Below are positions 56,632-64,000 of a stretch of DNA of 64,000 nt, piece by piece. The stretch is from CATQHW01 sp965243545 (GTDB taxonomy: Bacteria; Spirochaetota; Spirochaetia; SZUA-6; Bin103). The stretch covers positions 620,001 to 684,000 of the forward strand of contig OZ251573.1 of the NCBI GenBank assembly GCA_965243545.1, written 5' to 3'. The notes beneath the pieces are model-generated. The model saw only the letters and a list, made by a program, of their open reading frames with translations, made no database searches and had not been told where the DNA came from. The position numbers were made by a program, and so were the translations under genes. How positions within the stretch are numbered: the stretch's first letter is position 1; every line of letters begins with the position of its first letter.

Positions 56632-57396
56632 ATGCCATTCACCGTCGAAGACTTCCGCGATCTCGTGCAGCTGCTTGAGGAGCGTCCGCAATGGCGGGCG
56701 GAGATGCGCCGCTTGGTGCTGGGCGACGAGTACCTGGCGTTACCGGAGCAGATCGCCGAGCTGCGGCGCGACACGGAGCGGCGCCTGGGCGAGGTCGAGG
56801 TTCAGGTCGCGGAGCTGCGCCGCGAAGTCGTCGAGTTGCGGCGCGACATGGAGCGCCGCTTCAACGTTGTCGATGAGAAGATCGAGCAGCTCCAGGAGGA
56901 CGTGGGGCAGCTCAAGGAGGACGTCGGAATGCTCAAGGATGACGTGGGGCAGCTCAAGGGCGAGAACCTGGAGCGTCGCTACCGCGAGCGTGGTCACGGT
57001 TACTTCGGAAAACTCGTTCGCAGGACGCACGTTCTGACCACCAACGAGATATCCGCCCTCCTGGATGACGCCATGGATCAAGGGGTTCTGTCCCGGGACG
57101 ACGTATCCGCGATCGGGTTGGCGGACGTGATCGTGCGCGGCCGGTCATGGGCGGACGGCCAGCCGGTCATGGTGCTCGCGGAGGTGTCGTCGGTCGTCGA
57201 CCGCTCTGACGTGCAGCGCGCCGCAGACCGAGCCGCTCGGCTGGCAAAGCTCGGCACGCCCGTCCTGCCGGTAGTGGCGGGAGGCTCCACCACCGAGCGC
57301 GCCGATGACATGGCGCGAAGCAAAAGGGTATGGCAGATGCTCAACGGCCGCATAATCGAGCCGCCCACGGACGCCCCGGACATGCCGCCATGTTGA
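56632..57396 (+). CDS. Coiled-coil PD-(D/E)XK nuclease-like protein (COG5493/DUF3782-type)
   Basis: This 254-residue protein has an N-terminal helix, then a long coiled coil (about 45-120) of repeated 7- to 11-residue steps such as LRRDMERRFNVVDEKIEQLQ and QLKEDVGMLKDDVGQLK. The C-terminal domain (about 125-250) has GYFGKLVRRTHV, ADVIVRGRSW and VLAEVSSVVD, and looks like the degenerate PD-(D/E)XK domain of this group. The function is unknown; relatives are abundant and variable between strains. ATG 56632 has AGGAG 6 nt upstream. Its stop overlaps the start of the first twin amidohydrolase by 7 nt. Confidence 0.75.
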   Translation: MPFTVEDFRDLVQLLEERPQWRAEMRRLVLGDEYLALPEQIAELRRDTERRLGEVEVQVAELRREVVELRRDMERRFNVVDEKIEQLQEDVGQLKEDVGMLKDDVGQLKGENLERRYRERGHGYFGKLVRRTHVLTTNEISALLDDAMDQGVLSRDDVSAIGLADVIVRGRSWADGQPVMVLAEVSSVVDRSDVQRAADRAARLAKLGTPVLPVVAGGSTTERADDMARSKRVWQMLNGRIIEPPTDAPDMPPC

Positions 57397-58253
57397 TCGA
57401 CGCACACAATCATCCGAACTGGCACGGCCACGACGCGGACCGGATCCTCGCCAACATGGAGGAGCACGGCATCGACCGGATGTGGCTCTTCACCTGGGAG
57501 GTGCCAGCCACCGACTACAGTCCGAGCAACTACGCCGTGCTGCCGCCGGGCGGCGTCGGCATCCCGCTGCAGGACGTGCTGAGCGTCGGCCGGGCGGCGC
57601 CGGACCGCTTCGTGCTGGGGTACATGCCGGACGTGAAACGGCCCGACGCCATCGACCGGCTCAAGGCGGCGGTGGAGATTCACGGCATCCGCGTCGCCTC
57701 GGAGCTCAAGCAGCGCGTGCTGTTCGACGATCCCGACGCACTGGACGTCTACCACTTCTGCGGCGAGCAGAAGCTGCCGATCACCATCCACCTCGATTAC
57801 CCGATCGCCAAGGGGAATTCCCGCTACCCGCGTCCCAACTGGTGGTACGGCGGTTCCCTGGACAGCTTTGAACGCGCCGTCGCCGCGTGCCCGGAGACCG
57901 TCTTCATCGGCCATGCGCCGGGGTTCTGGGCGCATGTCTCCGGTGACGACCGCGTCCTGACCGAGTCGTATCCGAGCGGACCGGTCGCGCCGGGCGGACG
58001 GGTGCCGCGCCTGCTCGACACCTATCCCAACCTGTACGCCGATCTGTCCGCCGGGTCCGGCCTGACGGCCATCTCGCGCGATCCGGCGTTCGGCAGAGAG
58101 TTCCTGATCCGCTACCAGGACCGGCTGCTGTTCGCCCGCGACCACTTCCACGGCCGCCTGATGGCGTTTCTGAAGAGCCTGGACCTGGACCGCGAAGCGT
58201 TCGACAAGATCGCCTACCGCAACGCCCAACGCCTGCTGGGCGAAGCGGAGTAG
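57390..58253 (+). CDS. Amidohydrolase family protein, tandem copy 1
   Basis: This 287-residue TIM-barrel hydrolase begins MLIDAHNHPNWHGHD with the metal motif H6-N-H8. Further ligands are in KLPITIHLDYPI and VFIGHAPGFWAHVSG, and it ends FARDHFHGRLMAF. The reaction is not known; relatives are annotated as amidohydrolase 2. It is nearly identical to the next gene: about nine in ten residues match across the full length, a recent tandem duplication. ATG 57390 overlaps the nuclease gene end by 7 nt. Confidence 0.85.
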   Translation: MLIDAHNHPNWHGHDADRILANMEEHGIDRMWLFTWEVPATDYSPSNYAVLPPGGVGIPLQDVLSVGRAAPDRFVLGYMPDVKRPDAIDRLKAAVEIHGIRVASELKQRVLFDDPDALDVYHFCGEQKLPITIHLDYPIAKGNSRYPRPNWWYGGSLDSFERAVAACPETVFIGHAPGFWAHVSGDDRVLTESYPSGPVAPGGRVPRLLDTYPNLYADLSAGSGLTAISRDPAFGREFLIRYQDRLLFARDHFHGRLMAFLKSLDLDREAFDKIAYRNAQRLLGEAE

Positions 58254-58302
58254 CTCGCTCCGGGCCCTGGATCGGACCGAGCGTTTCCGGCATCATGCAG
58301 CC

Positions 58303-59163
58303 ATGTTGATCGACGCGCACAATCATCCGAACTGGCACGGCCACGACGCGGACCGGATCCTCGCCAACATGGAGGAGCACGGCATCGACCGGATGTGGCT
58401 GTTCACGTGGGAGGTCCCGGCGACCGACTACGATCCGCAATACCACGCGGTGCTGCCGCCGGGCGGCGTGGGCATACCGTTGGAAGACGTGCTGAGCGTC
58501 GGCCGGGCGGCGCCGGACCGCTTCGTGCTGGGGTACATGCCGGACGTGAAGCGGCCCGACGCCATCGACCGGCTCACGGCGGCGGTGGAGATACACGGCA
58601 TCCGCGTCGCCTCGGAGCTCAAGCAGCGCGTGCCGTTCGACGATCCCGACGCGCTGGACGTCTACCACTTCTGCGGCGAGCGGAAACTGCCGATCACCAT
58701 CCACCTCGACTATCCGATCTCCAGGGGAGGTTCCCGCTACCCGCGTCCCAACTGGTGGTACGGCGGCTCCCTGGACAGCTTTGAACGCGCCGTCGCCGCG
58801 TGCCCGGAGACCGTCTTCATCGGCCATGCGCCGGGATTCTGGGCGCACGTCTCCGGTGACGACCGCGCGGCGGTCGAGTCGTATCCGAGCGGACCGGTCG
58901 CGCCGGGCGGGCGGGTGCCGCAAATGCTCGACGCCTATCCCAACCTGTACGCCGATCTTTCGGCGGGTTCCGGCCTGACCGCCATCTCCCGCGATCCGGC
59001 GTTCGGCAAGGAGTTCCTGATCCGTTACCAGGACCGCTTGCTGTTCGCGCGCGACTACTTCGACGGCCGCCTGATGGCGTTCCTGAAGAGTCTGGACCTG
59101 GAGCCTGCGGTGTTCGACAAGATCGCCTACCGGAATGCCCAGCGCCTGCTGGGGGAAGGGTAG
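58303..59163 (+). CDS. Amidohydrolase family protein, tandem copy 2
   Basis: This 286-residue duplicate of the gene at 57390 has the same metal motifs. Differences from copy 1 cluster in a few spots (YSPSNY versus YDPQYH, AKGN versus SRGG, RVLTES versus RAAVES, HFHG versus YFDG) and avoid the metal-binding residues. This suggests function is kept, possibly with a shifted substrate. ATG 58303 is 49 bp after copy 1; no Shine-Dalgarno is evident. The aldo/keto reductase gene follows after 16 bp. Confidence 0.85.
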   Translation: MLIDAHNHPNWHGHDADRILANMEEHGIDRMWLFTWEVPATDYDPQYHAVLPPGGVGIPLEDVLSVGRAAPDRFVLGYMPDVKRPDAIDRLTAAVEIHGIRVASELKQRVPFDDPDALDVYHFCGERKLPITIHLDYPISRGGSRYPRPNWWYGGSLDSFERAVAACPETVFIGHAPGFWAHVSGDDRAAVESYPSGPVAPGGRVPQMLDAYPNLYADLSAGSGLTAISRDPAFGKEFLIRYQDRLLFARDYFDGRLMAFLKSLDLEPAVFDKIAYRNAQRLLGEG

Positions 59164-59179
59164 GCGTTCCCGGCCCGGC

Positions 59180-60109
59180 ATGGAGTACCGCCGCTTCGGC
59201 GAACAAGAACTTTCCGCTCTGGTGCTCGGCACCGTGCAGTTCGGCCTGGACTACGGGGTGGCCAACACCACCGGCCGGCCGGACCAGGCGACGGTGAACC
59301 GTATGCTCGCCACCGCCTTCGAGGCGGGCGTCAACGCTCTGGACACCGCATCCATGTACAACCGGGCCGAGTCGGTGCTCGGCCGCGCGCTGGCCGATCT
59401 GGGGATGCGCGGCAGCATCTTCATCACCAGCAAGGCGCGCCCGCGCGACGGGGCGCCGGGGACGCCGGAGGAGCAGATCACCGCCGCGGTGGAGCGGTCG
59501 TTGCGCGTCCTGGGGGTCGAGCGGATCGGGCTGTATCTGCTGCACGGCTATCAGGCGCTGCCGCACGTGGGCGCGCTCCATCGCAAGCGGGAAGCGGGCG
59601 ATATCGGCGCGGTCGGCGTGTCGGTCTATTCGGTCGAGGAGGCGATGGGAGCGATCGCCGCGCCCGGCGTCGACGCCGTGCAGCATCCGCTCAGCATGCT
59701 CGACCAGCGGTTCGCGCGCGCCGGCGTCTTGGACCGGGCGGCGGAGGCGGGGGTGGCGGTCTTCGCCCGTAGCGTCTTTCTGCAGGGGGTGGTGACGATG
59801 GAGCCCGCCCGGCTCCCGGCGCCGATGGCCGAGGCCGGCGCGGCGCTCGCCCGGCTGCGCGATCTGGCCGGCGAGCTGACGATCGAGGAGCTGGCGCTCC
59901 GCTACGCCGCGTCACTCGCCGGCGTCACCGGCGTGGTGGTCGGCATGGAGACGCACCGGCAGATGGAGCGCAACTTGGCGGCCGTCGCGGCGGGTCCCCT
60001 CGACCGCGCCCTGCTCGACGCGATCGGCCACGCGGTCCCGGACCTGCCTGCGGAACTGATCAACCCCGGTCTCTGGCGGTGGGTCCGGGACTACGACTGG
60101 GGCGACTGA
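59180..60109 (+). CDS. Aldo/keto reductase
   Basis: This 309-residue NADPH-dependent reductase has the catalytic tetrad Asp55 and Tyr60 (ALDTASMYNRAE), Lys85 (ITSKARPRD) and His122 (LLHGYQ). It probably reduces a sugar aldehyde or ketone. It lies 16 bp after the second amidohydrolase twin and is likely co-transcribed. It converges on the aminotransferase gene, with stop codons 14 bp apart and no obvious terminator between. Confidence 0.9.
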   Translation: MEYRRFGEQELSALVLGTVQFGLDYGVANTTGRPDQATVNRMLATAFEAGVNALDTASMYNRAESVLGRALADLGMRGSIFITSKARPRDGAPGTPEEQITAAVERSLRVLGVERIGLYLLHGYQALPHVGALHRKREAGDIGAVGVSVYSVEEAMGAIAAPGVDAVQHPLSMLDQRFARAGVLDRAAEAGVAVFARSVFLQGVVTMEPARLPAPMAEAGAALARLRDLAGELTIEELALRYAASLAGVTGVVVGMETHRQMERNLAAVAAGPLDRALLDAIGHAVPDLPAELINPGLWRWVRDYDWGD

Positions 60110-60123
60110 GGCGCGCTGCGCCG

Positions 60124-61470
60124 TTATCCGCCGGTTGCCGCCGCCCTGACCGCCGGGTCGCGTAGCGCGTCGGCAACCGCGTCGATCAGGCCGTCCACCA
60201 TCTCCGGCGTGGTCGGGGTGGAGAGCGCGCACATCTGCAAACCGTTGCCGAGGAAGAAGCCCCGTTCCAGCAGACCCAGGAACAGCGGCTGCGCCCAGCG
60301 CTTGTCGGCGGCGAGCGACGCGCGGTAGTCGCGCGGCGGCGCCGGCAGGAAGTGGATGGCGAACGCGGAACCGGTGTTGAGCGCCGTGGCCGGCGCCGGA
60401 CAGGCGGACAGCGCCCGCCGCAGGCCGCGCGTCAGCCGGTCGCCGAGCCGGTTGAGGTGAGCGAACGCGGCGGGCGTCAGCCCGCGCAGCATCGCCAGAC
60501 CGGCGGCCACGGTGACCGGGTGGCTGGAAAAGGTGCCGCTCTGGCCGATTCCCGGTCCGGCGGCGGGGTCGTAGCGGTCCATGACGTCGGCGCGTCCGCC
60601 GAAGGCGCCGACCGGAAAGCCGCCGCCGACGATCTTGCCGAAGGTGGTGAGGTCGGGAGCGATGCCGTACACCGACTGGGCGCCGCCGCGGGCCAGCCGG
60701 AAGGAGACGATCTCGTCGAAGATCATCAACACGCCGCGGCGGCCGGTGCTCTCCCGCACGGCGCGGACGAAGCCGGCCGGCAGGTCGAGCACGCCGGCGC
60801 GCGGGTCCAGCAGAACGCACGCCAGCTCGGCGGCGTGCCGGCCGATCAGCCGGTCGGCCGCGTCCGGGTCGCCGAGCGGCAGCACCAGCGTGTCGGCGAC
60901 CGCGCCGGCCGACATGCCGGGCGCCTGCGGATGCGGCGTGGGCCGATCGGCCGGGCCGGCCGCCTCCGCCGGCGGCGACACGCTGATCTCCACCGCGTCG
61001 TGACTGCCGTGGTAGCAGCCTTCGAATTTGGCGATCCGGTTCCGGCCGGTGAACGCGCGCGCCAGCCGAATCGCGTGCAGGGTCGCCTCGGTCCCGGAGT
61101 TGCAGAAACGCACCCGTTCCAGGCTGGCCACGCGGCTGCATAACTCCTGGCACAGCTCCTTCTCTTGTCCCATCGGCGCGCCGACCGCGATGCCGCGCCG
61201 CAGCTGCTCCCGCACCGCCGCCAGCACCGCCGGATGGTTGTGGCCCAGGATCTGCCCCGTGTGGTGGTTGGCGAAGTCGGCGTACCGGTTGCCGTCCACG
61301 TCGAACAGATACGCGCCATCACCGCGTTGCATGGTGAGCGGGAAGGGGCGGTAGAAGTAGGCGCCCTTGGCGACTCCGCCGGGGGTCGAGTCGGCGAGGG
61401 CGGTAAAGTGCTCCCAAGAGTGGGGATGGGCGGCGAAGTAGCGCGCTTCAATCTCGTTTGCAGGTTTCAT
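60124..61470 (-). CDS. Glutamate-1-semialdehyde aminomutase-like class III aminotransferase
   Basis: This 448-residue PLP enzyme resembles HemL in layout: FCNSGTEATLHAIRLARAFTG, FEGCYHGSHDAVE, MIFDEIVSFRLA (Asp252 to the PLP nitrogen) and TTFGKIVGGGFPVGAFGG (Lys279, Schiff base). Members outside haem synthesis are often amino-sugar or amino-acid transaminases. The gene setting and departures from HemL around the substrate loop argue against a housekeeping HemL. It is the last gene of a minus-strand set with DinB and RidA, but a 37-bp gap and lack of overlap leave independent expression possible. Confidence 0.85.
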   Translation of the reverse strand: MKPANEIEARYFAAHPHSWEHFTALADSTPGGVAKGAYFYRPFPLTMQRGDGAYLFDVDGNRYADFANHHTGQILGHNHPAVLAAVREQLRRGIAVGAPMGQEKELCQELCSRVASLERVRFCNSGTEATLHAIRLARAFTGRNRIAKFEGCYHGSHDAVEISVSPPAEAAGPADRPTPHPQAPGMSAGAVADTLVLPLGDPDAADRLIGRHAAELACVLLDPRAGVLDLPAGFVRAVRESTGRRGVLMIFDEIVSFRLARGGAQSVYGIAPDLTTFGKIVGGGFPVGAFGGRADVMDRYDPAAGPGIGQSGTFSSHPVTVAAGLAMLRGLTPAAFAHLNRLGDRLTRGLRRALSACPAPATALNTGSAFAIHFLPAPPRDYRASLAADKRWAQPLFLGLLERGFFLGNGLQMCALSTPTTPEMVDGLIDAVADALRDPAVRAAATGG

Positions 61471-61507
61471 GGGTGAGTCGTCAGCGTCGCGGCTCGCAAG
61501 CGGCCGG

Positions 61508-61984
61508 TCACGATGGCGGCCAACAGCGTAGCAGACGGCGCAGCAGGACGATCTGACCGACGTGGTAGGCGTTGTGGTCGGCGAGCACCAGCGCCTCGCG
61601 GAGCAGGGTCTGGCCGGCGCCGTGCGGGATGGGCCGGTTCATGTCGGCCGCCGGGTCCGAGATCAGGCGGACCATCGCCGCGCGGTCGGCCCGGAAGGCG
61701 GCGATGCTGCGTTGCCAAGCGCCGGCCGGCGGCGCCGCGCCGTCGGGCCAGTAGCCGTCGGGATGCGCAGGCGACACGTGACCGGGGTCGCGGCTGAACT
61801 CCAGGATGTCCCACTGCGCCAGGCGCAGGTGCTCGAGCTGCTGCCACAGGGAGGTGACGGCGTCAGCGGGAACCACCCCGCGCAGGGGTTCCGGTACGTC
61901 GGCCACCGCCTGCTCGAACGGAACGTGGGCGCCGCGGCCGGTGAGCAAGCGCACCGCGTGATCGCGCACCGTCCGGTCATCCAT
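61508..61984 (-). CDS. DinB-family (DfsB-like) four-helix protein
   Basis: This 158-residue protein of the DinB/YfiT-like metal-binding fold has the three expected histidines: His52 in LEHLRLAQWD, and His137 and His141 in LADHNAYHVGQIVLLRRLL. Family members include thiol-dependent S-transferases and proteins of unknown function. ATG 61984 overlaps the RidA gene end by 8 nt, so translation is coupled. Confidence 0.85.
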   Translation of the reverse strand: MDDRTVRDHAVRLLTGRGAHVPFEQAVADVPEPLRGVVPADAVTSLWQQLEHLRLAQWDILEFSRDPGHVSPAHPDGYWPDGAAPPAGAWQRSIAAFRADRAAMVRLISDPAADMNRPIPHGAGQTLLREALVLADHNAYHVGQIVLLRRLLRCWPPS

Positions 61985-62390
61985 CGCCCGTCTCCCGGCT
62001 CCCCGCCACGGCGTCGATCTCGATCTCCACCAAGTGTTCGGGCAGCATGAGGGCCGACACCTCGGCCATCGTCATGGCCGGCCGGACGCCGCCGAGCAGC
62101 TCCGCGTGGGCGCGGCCGACGGGGTCGGCGTGGCCTATGTCGGTCACCCAGTAGCGCGCCCGGACCACGTCCGCCAGCGTTGCGCCGACGCGGCGCAACG
62201 CCCGCTCGATCTTGCGGAGGATGAAGATGGTCTGCGCGTGCGGGTCGCCGGCGGCGACCGGTTGCCCGTCGGCGCCGGTGGCGCTGGTGCCGGCCACGAA
62301 GATCAGATCGCCAACGCGCACGGCGCGCGAATACCCGTACCGCTCCTCCCACGGAGCGCCGGACGACGCGCGCCGGATGGTCTGGGACAT
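61977..62390 (-). CDS. RidA family (YjgF/YER057c) protein, enamine/imine deaminase-like
   Basis: This 137-residue member of the RidA superfamily has RVGDLIFVAGTSATGADGQ near residue 26 and ARYWVTDIGHADPVGRAHAE in the middle. The end HLVEIEIDAVAGSRE matches the conserved tail, with the glutamate in VEIEIDAVA. Substrate-binding arginine, present in RidA itself, is not obvious, so it may be an Rid3-7 type. These proteins hydrolyse reactive enamines formed by PLP enzymes; the aminotransferase downstream is a possible source. ATG 62390 has AAGGAGAG 5 nt upstream. Confidence 0.87.
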   Translation of the reverse strand: MSQTIRRASSGAPWEERYGYSRAVRVGDLIFVAGTSATGADGQPVAAGDPHAQTIFILRKIERALRRVGATLADVVRARYWVTDIGHADPVGRAHAELLGGVRPAMTMAEVSALMLPEHLVEIEIDAVAGSRETGDG

Positions 62391-62450
62391 CGAGACTCTC
62401 CTTGCCGGGTGATGATACCGGATCCTTCCGGCGTCGAGTGAGTCATTGTT

Positions 62451-62464
62451 ACCCGGTTACGGGT
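62451..62464. repeat. Short dyad ACCCG-N4-CGGGT in the hsp20/ridA intergenic region
   Basis: A 5-bp perfect inverted repeat with a 4-base spacer lies between divergent ridA and hsp20. A further GTGACCCG occurs near 62488. It could be an operator for either gene. Confidence 0.3.
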
Positions 62465-62604
62465 CAAAATAGCTACTGCGTGGCATAGTGACCCGAACGA
62501 TGGAGACGGGCCAACGAACCGGTCACGGACGCTCGCTTGCCACTGGTCAACTAAATTGCATACAGAAAATATGTTACCGGCATCGACCGGCGCTCGGCGG
62601 AAAG

Positions 62605-62622
62605 TTGGCACGGGTAGTGCTA
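62605..62622 (+). promoter_or_regulatory. Sigma-54 (-24/-12) promoter upstream of hsp20
   Basis: TTGGCACGGGTAGTGCTA carries GG at 62607-62608 and GC at 62619-62620, exactly 10 nt apart, the hallmark of sigma-54 sites. A start about 12 nt downstream would give a leader of roughly 34 nt including the AGGAGG of hsp20. Activator sites were not identified. Confidence 0.65.
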
Positions 62623-62665
62623 CAGGGATGGTATGAGACACCATCTCAACCACAGGAGGAACACG

Positions 62666-63103
62666 ATGGGTAACTTGGTGACGTATCGACCCGGACGCGC
62701 GAGCATCTTCGACACGATCGGAGCGCTGGACCACGTCTTCGCCCCGTTCTTCGCCGCGCCGGCCCTGCGCACGCGCGCGCCGGCGGTCGACATCCGCGAG
62801 GAGGACGCCGGCTACCTGGTGCAGGTCGATCTGCCCGGCGCCGCCGAGCAGGACCTCAAGGTGAGCGTCGACGACAACGTGCTGACGATCTCGGCAAAGG
62901 CCGGCGCGGACGCCGACGGCAAGCAGGACGGCTACCTGGTGCGGGAGCGCCGCCGCGCGGCGTACGCGCGGAGCTTCGTGCTGCCGCGCGACACCGACCA
63001 CCAGGGCGTGACCGCGACGTTCGCGGACGGGGTGCTGACGCTCAACGTCCCGAAGACCGAGGCGAGCAAGGCGCGCCAGATCCCGGTCAACGCCGCCGCG
63101 TAG
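62666..63103 (+). CDS. Small heat shock protein (Hsp20/alpha-crystallin family)
   Basis: This 145-residue chaperone has a short variable N-terminal region with SIFDTIGALDHVFAPFFAAP, then an alpha-crystallin domain from about 38 (AVDIREEDAGYLVQVDLPG) to 138 (GVLTLNVPKTEASKARQI). Hsp20 holds unfolding proteins for later refolding. ATG 62666 has AGGAGGA 5 nt upstream; an upstream in-frame extension lacks conservation. A sigma-54-type promoter precedes it and a strong hairpin follows. Confidence 0.93.
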   Translation: MGNLVTYRPGRASIFDTIGALDHVFAPFFAAPALRTRAPAVDIREEDAGYLVQVDLPGAAEQDLKVSVDDNVLTISAKAGADADGKQDGYLVRERRRAAYARSFVLPRDTDHQGVTATFADGVLTLNVPKTEASKARQIPVNAAA

Positions 63104-63122
63104 CGGAAGCGCGCCGACTCAC

Positions 63123-63159
63123 GAGAGGCCCCACCGGCTCCGGCCGGACGGGGCCTCTC
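63123..63159 (+). terminator. Hairpin after hsp20
   Basis: A perfect 10-bp stem (63123-63132 with 63150-63159) with a 17-base GC loop. No T-run follows, so termination may need Rho. Confidence 0.55.
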
Positions 63160-63233
63160 CGCATTGCGGGCGTGAGACCGGCAGTGCGGCCCGAAGCCGG
63201 CCACGCCGGCGCGCCGGGACCGCGTGATTGGGC

Positions 63234-63239
63234 TATGCT
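63234..63239 (+). promoter_or_regulatory. Putative -10 box (TATGCT) upstream of the last gene
   Basis: TATGCT ends 6 nt before ATG 63246, after the hsp20 hairpin. No Shine-Dalgarno is present. Confidence 0.4.
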
Positions 63240-63245
63240 GCCCGC

Positions 63246-64000
63246 ATGACGGATTATCGGCCGGTCGAACTGCTCTCCCTGTGCAACGCGGGCGTCGATG
63301 CGCTGCCGCCGCTCGAACACGAAGCGCCGATCGGCCGGCAGCTCCTGCAGGGGCTGCCGTTCGACATAGGCGGCGCGGAGCCGTCGCCGCGGCGCTGCCT
63401 GATCCGGTGCGGCGCGGGATCGGGGCCGGTGACCATCCCGATCGGGCGCGCCTGCCACACCGTCATCGTCGCCCACGCCCTGACCGAAAGCCGCCTGCCG
63501 GCCGGCGGGCCGCTCGGCCGGCCGGCCGCCACCTACACCTTCCGCAGCGCCGGCGGCGGTACGGACGGCGCCGCGGCCGTGGCGATCCGCGAGCGGTTCG
63601 AGATCGCGGCGCCGTTTCGCGACCGGCCGTTCATCGCGGTCGAAGACCAGGGCGAGCGGTTGCTGCCGCGCCATGCGGGCCGCTGGGAGGAGGCGGGGCG
63701 CCGGCAGACCGAGGCGTTGCGCGGGCCGGCGACCTGGTTCCTGTGGGCGTGGCGCAATCCCGATCCCGAACGGATCGTCCGGGAGCTCGCTATCGAGCCG
63801 GCCGCGGACGGACCGGCCTTCGTGATCGCCGGCGTCACCACCGGCCACGTCGACGAGCACCCGTTCACGCGGCAGGGCCGGCGCGACGTGAAGGTCACGC
63901 TCACCGACCCGGAGGCGGCGCGGCGGCCGTTCGACCTTGACGTGACCGTCGACCGGGGCATCGCCACCTACGCGCATCCGCTGCCGCGCGCGGACGCGGA
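63246..64000 (+). CDS. Hypothetical protein, N-terminal part (runs off window)
   Basis: The open frame from ATG 63246 has no stop to the window end (over 250 codons). It begins MTDYRPVELLSLCNAGVDAL and contains GRQLLQGLPFDIGG and HTVIVAHALTESRLPAG. The pattern of an early GLPFDI segment followed by a beta-rich 'CHTVIVAHAL' segment recalls N-terminal galactose-binding-like or sugar-binding modules of large carbohydrate-active proteins; that is only an impression. A later stretch contains WFLWAWRNPDPERIVREL. No signal peptide is visible. Function unknown; the rest lies beyond the window. Confidence 0.55.
   Translation, partial: MTDYRPVELLSLCNAGVDALPPLEHEAPIGRQLLQGLPFDIGGAEPSPRRCLIRCGAGSGPVTIPIGRACHTVIVAHALTESRLPAGGPLGRPAATYTFRSAGGGTDGAAAVAIRERFEIAAPFRDRPFIAVEDQGERLLPRHAGRWEEAGRRQTEALRGPATWFLWAWRNPDPERIVRELAIEPAADGPAFVIAGVTTGHVDEHPFTRQGRRDVKVTLTDPEAARRPFDLDVTVDRGIATYAHPLPRADA

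Noticed and set aside
60124..61470. Housekeeping hemL
   Set aside because: The overall fold matches, but the context and differences around the substrate loop favour an amino-sugar or amino-acid aminotransferase of the same family.

Overview
The window is a strongly GC-rich bacterial chromosome segment, densely coded apart from one accessory stretch. Sugar ABC importers of the LplB/YtcP/lipoprotein-YtcQ kind, a binding protein whose mature end is rich in Glu and Ala after an AFA cleavage site, many small PD-(D/E)XK nucleases (Uma2, Rpn and AAA-linked types) and the overall gene mix suggest an uncultured Spirochaetota, perhaps host-associated or marine. That placement is an inference from gene content; no rRNA or marker gene is present.

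Layout. 1-2265 (minus): a type III-like DNA methyltransferase running off the left edge, preceded by a branched-chain-type binding protein. 2392-3468 (plus): an MDR dehydrogenase. 3490-7666 (minus): sulfatase, fused OppD-OppF ATPase, Uma2 nuclease. 7701-14551 (minus): an operon of exo-rhamnogalacturonan-lyase-like protein (paralog A), LDH2-type dehydrogenase, an ABC-class ATPase of the MRB1590 kind and a membrane protein. 14654-17643 (plus): DUF6807, MetE-like and Rpn nuclease. 17.68-25 kb is an accessory island: a tyrosine recombinase bracketed by imperfect 38-bp inverted repeats, a DsbA-like oxidoreductase, a secreted protein built of two-cysteine repeats that is split by a 1,832-bp IS1380-type insertion sequence, and a decayed second dsbA copy.

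25.1-28.5 kb (minus): hydroxyacid dehydrogenase, DUF4019 protein and a permease pair without a binding protein. 28.5-50.9 kb (plus): a long run with lactonase, NHL propeller, an unusual fusion of a Gfo/Idh/MocA oxidoreductase to a PurA-like enzyme, Uma2 nuclease, DapA/NanA-type aldolase, a shortened AAA/PD-(D/E)XK protein, sialidase-like propeller, two complete permease-permease-binding-protein sets, a second Gfo/Idh protein, lyase-like paralog B, a metallo-beta-lactamase-fold hydrolase and an oligogalacturonate lyase. 50.9-55.4 kb (minus): lyase-like paralog C and a SIS-like protein. 55.5-60.1 kb (plus): three amidohydrolases (two a recent tandem duplicate), a coiled-coil nuclease and an aldo/keto reductase. 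60.1-62.4 kb (minus): GSA-aminomutase-like aminotransferase, DinB, RidA. 62.7-64 kb (plus): Hsp20 behind a sigma-54-like promoter and a partial unknown gene.

The metabolic genes read together as uptake and breakdown of acidic plant- or algal-type polysaccharides (pectin or rhamnogalacturonan-like). Lyases and sulfatase release oligosaccharides, YtcP/LplB transporters import them (no dedicated ATPase lies next to these permeases; a shared one elsewhere is likely), and dehydrogenases, lactonase and aldolase process uronic-acid products. Several transcription units start with a TANNNT box only 6-12 nt before an ATG that lacks a Shine-Dalgarno sequence, which suggests leaderless mRNAs.
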